DNA of 64,000 bases, taken from Sialis fuliginosa. Lineage: Eukaryota; Arthropoda; Insecta; Megaloptera; Sialidae. The position numbers and the translations under genes were made by a program. The stretch lies in contig OY540814.1 of assembly GCA_961205875.1 (NCBI GenBank), positions 1,612,001 to 1,676,000 on the forward strand, read 5' to 3'. Shown piece after piece: positions 54,973 through 64,000 of the stretch (the stretch's first letter is position 1; each line of letters opens with the position of its first letter). The notes beneath the pieces are model-generated. The model was not told the origin of the DNA. It did no database searches and worked only from the letters and a program-made list of their open reading frames with translations.

Positions 54973-56190
54973 TTAACCCATTAACGCCTAAAAGAAAACA
55001 AAAACATTCAGAATTTTTTTTAAAATGAAACTAAGTACACATACAATATTTTTAACTAAATATAACTTTTTTTTATATTTAGAAAAAAATAACGTTGTTA
55101 TTACCACTATCGGCAATTAGAAATAGTTTGCCTCGGCGTAGCACAGTGGAGACGGGGTGGTTCGACGTTCGGACGGACAGGAAGGGAGTGTCGAGGTGCC
55201 AGAAGGGCGCCACGTAATTTTAATCTAAAACTACGAAAAATAAAATATATAGGTTCAATAATAAAAGTATATTCAAAAAAATATATCAATAAAAAAAAAT
55301 ATGTACACAACAACCAGAGTAAAGTCCGCAATATTCTGCTCACAAAAAAAGAAATATAACAAACAAAAATAGTCACTGATGGCTTCGGCAGCCTCAAGCC
55401 GTTACACCTCCAACGAGCAGATCCTGGATCACCAGAAAGGGAAATTAGGTGGACCACCACTCCTAAAATCCTCGTTCCGCGACGTTGGTAATCTCCGAGC
55501 TGGCTCGGACTCTTCTTCAAGCCGAAGACAGAGCGTACCACCAACACTGCGTAACTTCTCGGTCGCTGGATGGTAGCTAGCTTGGCTCGCCGAAAACAAA
55601 ATCACTGACAATATAATACACAAAATATGTACCTTTATGAAACACTGCAGACTGTAGCACGAAACCCTGACTGTCTACTCAGTCACTACTGAATAGTTAC
55701 TGAATTCTCTCCATTTTTGGGCCGGCTTTTATATCAGTAGTTATATAATTTATTTATTAAAATTTATCGAAGTATGATTAAAACTTATGTAATAGACTAA
55801 AATAACGATGTTTCATTCTGTGCTGTCACATTGTGCATTCGAGATACTGCTTTTTTGATATCGTTTTTTTTTTTTAGATAAATTAAATTTAAAAATCAAG
55901 CTATATGTATATTTAAGTTATTCCACATGATTTAAACAAAATTCGAAATCCCATGCTTCAGTTGGATAAAATATATTAGCATATCACATGCCTCTATTCA
56001 TATACAAATAATTTGCAGCAATTAAAACACGTTTAAACACTCATGAAACTAATAACGTTAACAGATTTCGTTTGTTGCACTACTAGCATCTGATTTTTAA
56101 GGAAATATTGTGAATTAATATCCATAAAAAGCATCACGAATTATAAAATGGGGTGTACACAAGTGTGTACGGCGGGCGTTAATGGGTTAA
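54973..56190. mobile_element. piggyBac-like MITE with TTAA sites
   Basis: TTAACCCATTAACGCC at the left and GGGCGTTAATGGGTTAA at the right. The TTAA quartets (54,973-54,976 and 56,187-56,190) followed by CCC are the piggyBac signature. It holds no coding sequence. A 732-bp LTR sits inside. Confidence 0.75.
55099..55830 (-). mobile_element. Solo LTR (Gypsy-like by TSD size)
   Basis: On the minus strand it starts TGTGACAGCACAG, has TATAAAA (55,727-55,733 on plus) and ends near GTGGTAATA. TTGT stands on both sides (55,095-55,098 and 55,831-55,834), a 4-bp duplication. No second LTR or gag/pol is present. The 146-codon frame across 55,107-55,547 is LTR sequence, not a gene. The end does not show the usual CA, so the 3' boundary is less sure. 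Confidence 0.6.
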
Positions 56191-56297
56191 TGCAGCTTTA
56201 TTATTGTTTCTCTTTAAAATAATATTGTCGGATGAAAACAATAAATTCTCTGATATAAGCAAATATTTTCTCTTGTGTGTGAAGTGAACCTTTTTAT

Positions 56298-56718
56298 CAG
56301 GGCCGTAACTACCACCGGGGCAGCGTTCCTGGGACCACGATACTAGGAGGGGCCCGTGGCAGTGTAAATTTTTTTTTCTGTTCTAACTAGAAAATGTTAC
56401 ACTTTTTTTACTAATTTTAATTGAAATGATCTCTTTTTTCGTTGCCAATTTGAATTTTACATTTTATTTTTTTATTTCATGGCTTTAATTATTCATATGC
56501 AGCCAGAATTTTACATTTATTATTCATTAAAATTAGTAAGAAGTGAAATATTCAAATTAGCGATCAATAAAAAAAGGTCATTACATTAAAAATTTTGAAA
56601 TAAGTGTTCAATTTGCAAGGAGCAAAAAAAGTCTTGAATTTTTATTTTTGCATATTCTGGGGAGGGGGGCTCGGTCACTTCTTTCCCTGGGCCCCCGGAG
56701 CCACTAGTTACGGCCCTG
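56298..56718. mobile_element. hAT-like MITE with perfect 8-bp TSD
   Basis: 421 bp, ends CAGGGCCGTAACTA and TAGTTACGGCCCTG. CTTTTTAT on both sides (56,290-56,297 and 56,719-56,726). Confidence 0.85.
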
Positions 56719-56726
56719 CTTTTTAT

Positions 56727-57311
56727 GCGTGTGCTTTTAATATCCCCGTATTAGTGTGTCATATAATTCAACCAGAATTTGGCATTTTGATGTCATTCTT
56801 ATTCTATTTTCTTATAGCTGTATTCTTGCAGAATATGTCAAAAACAGTAAGAAAAATACGTTCAAATAACATAACGTCCTTAGTAACATGCATTTTCGCA
56901 TTTATCAATGACGTCATATTCGAATACGCTTAAAGCGTTCTCAAACGGCGCTTTTTCGTGTTCAGAGTGTTCAAAGAATCTTTGAAGCGTCTTTGATGCT
57001 GGCGTCATTGTTTTGAACATGTTTTTGAAGCATAGACCATCCTATAGGTTTTTATGATCAGTGAATCAATCTGTCAGTATCAAAAGACCGTATAAGTTAG
57101 AAACTTTAATTTTTTACAGTGCTATAAGTATTTGATATTAATTTCAACTTGGTACCTCTAGCTGTTCCTGAAAAAGGGGAAAAGGGGTCTTGACGGATAA
57201 ACAGACAAGCGGACAACAAAGTGATCTTTTTTTTATTTTGGGGTACAGAAACTCACATATATTTTTTATAACATTATAATGAAAAATATAGTAGGTACTT
57301 ATTTTTATGAA
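56727..57311. other. Non-coding spacer
   Basis: No gene. A 109-codon frame begins inside the MITE and runs through here to 56,933. It shows no family motif. Confidence 0.35.
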
Positions 57312-57319
57312 CATCAAGT

Positions 57320-57940
57320 TAAAGCTGGGCGCAGTCCGTGAATTTTTCGGGTCACGACCGTGACCCGCGTGAGCGTGAGAGATTTTCAATTGTGAGCGGG
57401 TGTGATCGTGAGTCAAATTAAAACAACCGTTCGTGACCGTGCGTGAGTACAATTTTCTCGTGCGTGAGTATATTTTGAAGATTTTTTTTAAACTTATTTG
57501 TTTTTTTTTAATAACTGTTAAAAAATAAATGTTATTTTTAGAAGCACTTTCACATGGTCAGTATTGCCAACTATATCAGAACACTGAAAAACGATTTAAA
57601 AATGCATTGTAGCTTTATTTTCTTATTGTTTTGTTTGCTATTACTGTACTAGAATGTAATTTAGAAGGAAATAATATGAATATAAAATATACACAATGCA
57701 TTGCACGTAAAAAACATTAATTTTCATCATTTCAAAATTTAATTTACAACAATTAGATTAAATCGGGTCACGAATGTGACCCGCCGTGCGTAATCGGGCG
57801 TGAGTAAAAAAATAGAATTCGTGAGAGTGCGTGATCGTGAATACTTTATTTGTAACCGAGAGTGAGCGGGCGTGACTAAACAATTTTCTCTCGTGAGCGT
57901 GCGTGATCGTGAGCAAAAATTACTCACTCGCCCAGCTCTA
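57320..57940. mobile_element. hAT-like MITE of CTCACG units, copy 2, perfect TSD
   Basis: 621 bp, ends TAAAGCTGGGCGCAG and CTCGCCCAGCTCTA. CATCAAGT on both sides (57,312-57,319 and 57,941-57,948). It is the same family as 24,724-25,207 and is reversed over the right part. Confidence 0.85.
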
Positions 57941-57974
57941 CATCAAGTGAACAAAAACAAATATTAACACATAA

Positions 57975-58612
57975 GCTACTGGCACCAATTATGGCCGTTA
58001 TAAGAGCAAGGTTTACTGTTTTTGTGATTGACGGGCTTCTTTTTTATAATTTTGTAAATCTTTATTTAATCAATTTAATTACTAAAGTCCCTAAATATAG
58101 TTTTTTTTAATAATAGCCTTTTATTTTATTTATATTTTTTATGGATGGACACTTGTTAATGATTACAAAATGATAATTACTACGACACAAAAAATATAAA
58201 AGAAAGAATCGCCAAATTTGAAACAATTTAAAGCAGTTGATATGATAATATAATAGTTAATAAATAAAATATAGAGTAAGTGCGCCATATATGGACCGGT
58301 TCTATAATATGGACCACTGGCGTTTCTCAAAGAACGTTTGTTGTATCGAGTCGACGTTTCGCACACACTAAGCTTCACCTTTCCCGCGGCTCGCCAGTCG
58401 CTTGCAGTGAGTTAACTACTAATAATGCCCACTATTTTGACACCTATTGGCCGATTGTCATCAAATCACGCTAAAAGACAGTTAAATATATATAGGTTAA
58501 TATTCAGAAATGGTAGTAAACAAATATCAATGAATATTTCTAATTCAGTACATTTAATTAAAGAAGAGCCATTACTGGGGTCATATCCAAGACTGGTGCC
58601 AGTACCTTATTA
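57975..58612 (+). mobile_element. F1 TIR element with an extra segment
   Basis: Starts CTACTGGCACCAATTATGGC and ends AAGACTGGTGCCAGTACCTT. About 145 bases at 58,276-58,420, richer in G+C, replace the usual F1 text there. Confidence 0.65.
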
Positions 58613-59148
58613 CTTATTTGTTTATTTTATACATTTTAAGAGAGAAGTTAAATTGTACGTTAATATATATATATGTATACATATGTACATACAACGACAA
58701 AATGAGTAAATACCACTTGATTTACTTCTATTTGTATTTAATGTAAGTGTTCAATAAAAATAGTGTATCTACTATAAAACCATCTAATGGTGCAACGTTA
58801 TACATTGTTGGTCTCAAGAAAATAATCGGTCTGTATACATTGATATACGTATTCCATTGAGAAGAAGTCGAGCTTGCCTCTGCAGCATTTAATTTGTGCC
58901 AGCAAAGGATATAAATTATGTCTTTCTTCAAAATTACTCCGCTTTTTAATGAAATCTTTCAAAGATAACCAAGAAATCGATTTTATTAATCTATGCAGAT
59001 GATTTTAAAAATATATAGAGGAATAATTAAAATCTCGTACGATGGTATTAATCCAGTGGAGGCTAAAACAGATTATTTTTGCGTACAGTTTTAATACTTA
59101 CATGATATGTTGCAAAAGTGTTGTAGAATAATAACCTTATATAATATA
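58613..59148. other. Non-coding spacer
   Basis: AT-rich, nothing recognised. Confidence 0.35.
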
Positions 59149-59478
59149 TCCGGTATTATAAAGGAGCTAGCAAATTTGCTAGCTAGCAAGCACTTTCAAA
59201 TGGGATATCAAACTTATATGACAGTTCTTTTGGAGTTTGTTGAAGACTTTGACAAGTTTCGCGCACGCGTTGTAGTAAGTAAACACCAACGATATTAAAA
59301 CAGTGGTGATATTATGAAAATTATTTTGTACGGTGAAAGATGCCAACTGTGTTACAATTAGTTGAAGTGTCACTGCTCTAAATTCCATAACTAATCCATA
59401 GATACTAGTACAGAATAATACCCCATTTGAAAGTAATTGCTAGATAGCAAATTTTGCTAGCTCCTTTATAATACCGGA
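59149..59478. mobile_element. TIR element of 330 bp
   Basis: Ends TCCGGTATTATAAAGGAGCT and AGCTCCTTTATAATACCGGA are a perfect 20-bp inverted pair. The inner text CTTTCAAATGGG also repeats inverted. The overlapping 63- and 69-codon frames are by-products. Confidence 0.7.
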
Positions 59479-59924
59479 CATAAGTTTGCTCCGTTATCTA
59501 CGGTTCAATTGCAAAATTCTTAAGATTTTCTGATTTTTGCTAAATAGCGGTCTAAATAAGTATTATACAAAAGAAAGTTTCTATTAAAAACTATTCGCTA
59601 TAAAATTCCCTACAACCTCCATTTTGAAAAAAAATTAAAAAATTAATTTGTTTATTCGCTACGCTGATTAAAATGACTGAAAACACACATTTTTTAAGCT
59701 GTAATAACTAATAAAGTTTAACGTTTTTTAGGTTGATACCTCTGGAAAATAAACATTTTGTAATACAGAATACAGAACATTCACTGAAAATTAGGACCTG
59801 ATATCTCCAACAGTTTTTGTTTTTATTAAATTGTTGATAATGGAATTATGCTTGTCTTGGTTTAACAATAAACGTTTTTGTAAAACTGTTTATATGTATT
59901 CTTAAAGACTTATATAATCGACCA
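59479..59924. other. Non-coding spacer
   Basis: Nothing recognised. Confidence 0.35.
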
Positions 59925-60600
59925 TAAAAAAGTAAAATTTTAAAATCTTTGGCAAATGGTAGCATTAAAATCTTATTGTTGAGTTTTTTTTATTATAAAC
60001 CAATTCAATTGTTTCATAGAACCAAAAATATAAAAAAATAGCCAAGAACCTACTCCGAAAAATTATTTACCGATTTGTGAAAACCGCATTAAAATCGGTT
60101 CAGTAGTTTTCGAAATAAGCGATAAAAGATACAAAAATAAGTTTCTTTTTATGTAGATAGAATTAATTAATTGTTAAATCAACTTCCCGGTATGTACTGT
60201 GTTTATTTATTTCTGGACAACGTTTCGGACCGTTGTTACAGTCCATCATCAGGTCCCAAAAAATACAATGTAAATACAAAAAATAATTCTGTGAACAAAA
60301 CTGTTTACATGTCAAGATTATAAAACTATAGAAACGTATAAACAATCAATTTTTATAAAAATTGTGTAGTGTGTAATATACATTAAATAACTCAAAAACT
60401 ACTGAACAGATTTTAATGCGGTTTTCATTAGTAGATAAATAGTTATTCAGAGCAGGTTCTTGGCTATTATTTTTTCAATATTTCTGGTTCTATGAAACAA
60501 TTGAATTAGTTTAAAATAAAAAAAAACTCAATAATAAGATTTTAATGCTACCATTTGCCAAAGAATTAAAAAAAAAAGACTTTTTTATGGTGGGAATCGA
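59925..60600. repeat. Inverted repeat with about 200-bp arms
   Basis: Left arm to about 60,130, right arm from about 60,370, for example GGCAAATGGTAGCATTAAAA and its reverse, and AAAACCGCATTAAAATCGGT and its near reverse. The loop contains a Penelope-like footprint. Confidence 0.65.
60180..60262 (-). repeat. Penelope-like footprint with hammerhead-like core
   Basis: Minus-strand text reads CTGATGA (60,246-60,252), then a GGAC...GTCC stem, then GAAAC (60,222-60,226) and GTTGTCC. CTGATGA and GAAA are the two conserved cores of hammerhead ribozymes. The outer stem pairs poorly, so activity is doubtful. Confidence 0.4.
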
Positions 60601-60619
60601 TTATATAACTCTTCTAGAA

Positions 60620-60828
60620 CAGTGCTTCTTAAACTTTTTGATGTCACAGCTCCCCTATAACTCAAATTGATAACCCACGGCCCCCCTATTTTTTTTTATG
60701 AGACAAAAAATGTTCACTTTAATCCAATGAAGCTTACATAATTTTTTCAGATTTTTTAATGCAGATTTAGATTTATTAAACAAAAAATGTGTGTACCTAC
60801 TGAAGGACCGCATAAAAAAATATCATGT
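60620..60828. mobile_element. hAT-like left-end relic
   Basis: Starts CAGTGCTTCTTAAACTTTTT, a typical hAT terminus. The right terminus is absent; P-like sequence begins soon after. Confidence 0.45.
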
Positions 60829-60836
60829 ATATAGAT

Positions 60837-61614
60837 CATAGACATAGAGAATGGACAGTGCATTCTGTATTAACACAATGGTGTAACATCTGTTCAAAAA
60901 GTGAGAGAGAGATGAAGTGTAGTTTGGAATATATCTATCTCTTTTTCTAAGAATCTGATTGGTAGCTTACTACAGTTCAGGGTAGTATTTCTGTCCGATA
61001 TATTTTTGTATATCTATCTTGTGATTTTTGTGCAATAAGTTTTTCATTAGAAAAGTAAATAATATAAACAATAAACATACTATAATGGTTCATATTTCAT
61101 CGAGGAAATTTAAAAAAAAACCTCAATTGATCTGATAGAAATTTGTAAAATTATGAACGGATATTTCGGGAAAATAACATTTTTGCTACCAAAAATATTG
61201 AATATATATTAATAAAAAATAGTTTTAAATCAATTCCCATTTGGTTGCTACAAAATTATGAGGTGGCTTGCTACACTTACAAACAGCACATACAAGATTT
61301 ACTTAACAAAATTTTAAATATTTTTTTTTGATATTAGAACAAGATATTAAAATTCGTTAAAAAAATTCGAAACTTTTATTATTTAGAAATCAATAATTGT
61401 TTCTTTTTTTAAATAAATTTTTTTTATAATTATTTTAACCTCTTTATATACATATAGTATATCTATGAATATTTTTAATGTTCGGGACCAAGAATGAAAT
61501 AGTTACATTCCTGTTTAAAAAAAGGACAAGTATATTCCAAACCTGTTTCTATCTCTTTCTTTTGACACGGCTCTGTGTTTGAGTCAAATGCGTGGTCCAT
61601 TCTCTATGTCTATG
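60837..61614 (+). mobile_element. P-like THAP transposon (F4), internally deleted, perfect TSD
   Basis: 778 bp, ends CATAGACATAGAGAATGGAC and GTCCATTCTCTATGTCTATG. ATATAGAT on both sides (60,829-60,836 and 61,615-61,622). The THAP region is replaced by the MVHISSRK-type sequence, with frameshifts. Confidence 0.8.
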
Positions 61615-61622
61615 ATATAGAT

Positions 61623-62387
61623 GTTTTTTCTTAGAAAAATATAAAGAATTTAATAAAATCATTTTTAGCCACTAGAACGTCGATTGGTCGGTTACTGTCA
61701 TTTCTAAGCGAGCTAGACTGGATAATCCGCTCGCCTAGTATCAATTAGCTCATTTATAATAGTATCAATAACGTCATAATTACCTTGATATTGTTTTAAT
61801 TCGTAACCTCACAAGCATCTTGATCTAGCAACATCTCTGAGGTTTGCGGCAAAGTCAAAGCGTGAAACCGACCACAGAAATATTAATTTCGGTGCCGCGG
61901 TGGGTGTCAGGGAACGAAGGGTTTAGTGGGGTGGGGGGGAGGGGGAAGTTCTAACGCCGAGACGACACAGACGACTATGTTGGGTGGGCTCGGGTAAAAG
62001 GTTGTTGGTGCACAAGGGTAGAGTACCGCACGGGCTGTGACGGGTTGACGGAATGGGTGTCGGTCGTTAGGGGTGGGGTGGGTGAGGGGGTAAGGGAGGG
62101 GAGGGGAGGGAGTGTGCACAACGCTCGCTTGATTTATTTCGTTGGTTGACGCAGCTGCGCCGGAACTGTGTAACGCTCTGATTTATGTGGTAATCATGGT
62201 TGTAGAAAAATCTCTAATGCCGACTTGTTGTGGCGATGCCTGATGCCGCCGGAAGGTCCTTCCGTATTTGAGAATTAGCAAGAGTCCAATGCGTTCAGAT
62301 TGCAGATTTATTTACTAAAATCATTCGTTTCCGTAATCACGAATGTTGGATAGACTATGCATTGGACGTAAGTTGTAAATTAAACAA
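61623..62387. other. GC-rich, CpG-bearing island with a G-rich run
   Basis: Unlike the rest of the window, 61,880-62,270 is GC-rich with many CpG. G runs are dense at 61,925-61,945 and 62,070-62,110 (at least six runs of three or more G in about 40 bases). I see no repeat ends and no convincing frame. It may be a promoter or 5' exon of a gene beyond the window. Confidence 0.4.
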
Positions 62388-63219
62388 GTTTGGGGTGGGG
62401 TGAGACCCTTTAGGTCCACACAATCAACACGGTATGATTATAAATACTTGAATACTGATTATTTATTGTTTCCGTATAGTTTATGTGAATATTTTTTTAA
62501 TATGTATTTATATGAAAAATTTTAATGGAATTGGTCAGAAATAAAACTTAGTTTTCTAATATCCTAATGCCAATAATATAACACACATTTTTAGAATAAC
62601 TAATTTGACAATTTAAATTTAATTGCATTTGTTTCCAGGGACCATGAATTGTAGATTTATTTATTAGTATTTAAAATTAAAATTTTGAGAGTAGTTTTCG
62701 CCTGTTTAGGCACGTATAACAAAAAAAATACTGAAATACATTTTTCATTATTTGTATTGTAGAATATTTATGCTAAGTTTCAAGTAAATCCGACTAAAAA
62801 ATATTTTTCACCCATTTTTACCCCCTTAGGGGTTAAATTAACAAAAAAAATACTGAAATAAATTTTTCTTTATTTGTATTGTAAAATATTTATGCTAAGT
62901 TTCAAGTAAATCCGACCATTAATAAGCTTTACCCCCTTTTAACCTCTTAGGGGTTGAATTTCGAAAAATCCATTCATTCAGATCATAATCACGTCAAGAC
63001 GCTTCGATTGGTACACCAACGAAGTCAATAGCATTTTTTATTTACGAGATTTCGTGAACGTAAAAAATGACACGTACATACGTACATACACACACACACA
63101 TACATACATTTTTCTAAAAATAGTGTAAATATACTATAGTGACCTTAAAACATACAATTATGTTGACATTTTTTATTTTGATTTTCGGACCGATTACAAT
63201 AACTTCCCGTTGGGAAGTT
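62388..63219 (-). repeat. Repeat family F2b, copy 2
   Basis: Reverse of 3064-3850, from TAGGTCCACACAATCAACAC to AACTTCCCGTTGGGAAGTT. It contains an internal tandem near 62,700-62,950: two versions of a unit with TTTATGCTAAGTTTCAAGTA. Confidence 0.6.
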
Positions 63220-63440
63220 AATTAAGCACATAATATGTATGTAGTAACTAAGTATTGTACTTATGTCTTCAAAAAAAGGGGGGGTTCTCAAATCGATATG
63301 TATATTCGGGTATAACTCCGACAAATATGCATCAAAAAGGAAAAAAAATAACCAAAAAATGAAGTCGACTTTAAAAAAAGCCCTAAAAATACTCAAAAGT
63401 ACATTTAAATTTAACAGTTTTTATATACTTTTCAGTGTTT
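63220..63440. other. Short spacer
   Basis: Nothing recognised. Confidence 0.35.
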
Positions 63441-63768
63441 TACTTCTATGTTCCGAAGAAAATGGAAGTATTGTAATACCGTCGAAAAATCGTTTCCGAG
63501 ATAATGACAGATTCTGATTGTGCTATCTTCAAAACGTAAAGAAAAGTTAATTTCCGCATGGCAGCTGTGCGTGTGTCTGTGTGTCTGAATGTAGAATTTT
63601 CTTTTGTTCACGATAACTACTGTAAAAATGCACCGATCTGAATTATTTTTGAGGAAAATGTTTGTGTCAGTGAGTACTCCAGAACTATTGATTTTGGTGC
63701 TAATCTGATTATGGGTTTTAGAAATATTCGAAATTTTGTAACTTTTATTGTCTAAAAGGTGAACGTAA
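63441..63768 (+). repeat. Repeat family F2, 5' part
   Basis: Starts TACTTCTATGTTCCGAAGAA and follows the F2 copy at 16,060 to about 63,768, where F3 sequence begins. Confidence 0.55.
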
Positions 63769-63769
63769 A

Positions 63770-63955
63770 TATTCAGGTGCGTTTTAAGAAAAAATTCGAA
63801 CTAATATTTTTTAGTAAAATTGTATAAAAATTAAATGGTTAACCAATTCCAGGCAGTTTATATAAACACTATCGGTTTTTATTTAAATTGTTGAATAATG
63901 AATTACCTTCGGTGAATTTAGCACGAGGAAGCACTGTGCATTTACTTGGCAGATG
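63770..63955 (-). repeat. Repeat family F3, terminal fragment
   Basis: Ends GGAAGCACTGTGCATTTACT and GGCAGATGTTT, as at 4594 and 54,290. Confidence 0.55.
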
Positions 63956-64000
63956 TTTGTATTTATTACTAAAAATTTATAAAATATGTAAATTTATAAA

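Noticed and set aside
55107-55547. 146-codon open frame on the minus strand
   Set aside because: It lies wholly inside the LTR-like unit 55,099-55,830, has no known motif, and the plus-strand overlap is also open. It is GC-richer LTR sequence rather than a gene.
56604-56933. 109-codon frame with hydrophobic segments
   Set aside because: Begins inside the MITE 56,298-56,718 and runs out into unrelated sequence. No start context or family motif.
61907-62119. Proline-rich 70-codon frame in the GC-rich island
   Set aside because: Produced by the G-rich run on the opposite strand; no start or domain support.
1-64000. tRNA, rRNA or other structured RNA genes
   Set aside because: I found no A-box/B-box pair with a cloverleaf and no rRNA-like block by eye. 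A tRNAscan-SE or Infernal run would be decisive.

Overview
The window is a piece of a nuclear animal genome, most likely an insect or another arthropod. It is strongly AT-rich and crowded with short non-coding transposons, and it carries one clear split protein gene. That gene is a complete DNMT3-type de novo DNA methyltransferase on the minus strand (start codon at 52815-52817, stop codon at 29831-29833). I could join 13 coding exons with GT/AG junctions into one open frame of 610 codons plus a stop. The protein has the family's usual order: PWWP domain, ADD zinc-finger domain, C5-cytosine methyltransferase domain. Flies and Lepidoptera are reported to lack DNMT3, so the window is probably from another group. 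The sequence does not let me name the order.

Layout. 1-29,480 holds dispersed repeats: a reverse-transcriptase tail (271-714), at least six hAT-like TIR elements, several home-grown families (called F1 to F5 and G here), fragments of a P-like THAP transposon, and one small ORF of unknown function with its own poly(A) signal (26,663-26,911). 29,534-52,817 is DNMT3. Its shortest introns (58, 60 and 75 nt) look native. The long ones are stuffed with TIR elements, often 10-45 nt from a splice site, and intron 12 holds a four-deep nest of insertions. 52,818-61,614 is again repeat-rich: a piggyBac-like MITE carrying a solo LTR, more hAT-like elements and a P-like copy. 61,615-62,387 is the only GC-rich island, and it includes a G-rich run. 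The last 1.6 kb returns to families F2 and F3.

How the parts relate. I see no operon-like grouping and no second recognisable host gene. The main biological object is the DNMT3 locus and its transposon load. It includes a 380-bp inverted repeat inside intron 1 that would fold into a long hairpin in the pre-mRNA. Target-site duplications read by eye place several elements firmly: nine hAT-like elements have perfect 8-bp duplications, two P-like copies have perfect 8-bp duplications, and the piggyBac-like MITE sits between TTAA sites. Family names for repeats without a TSD or coding sequence are working labels only.
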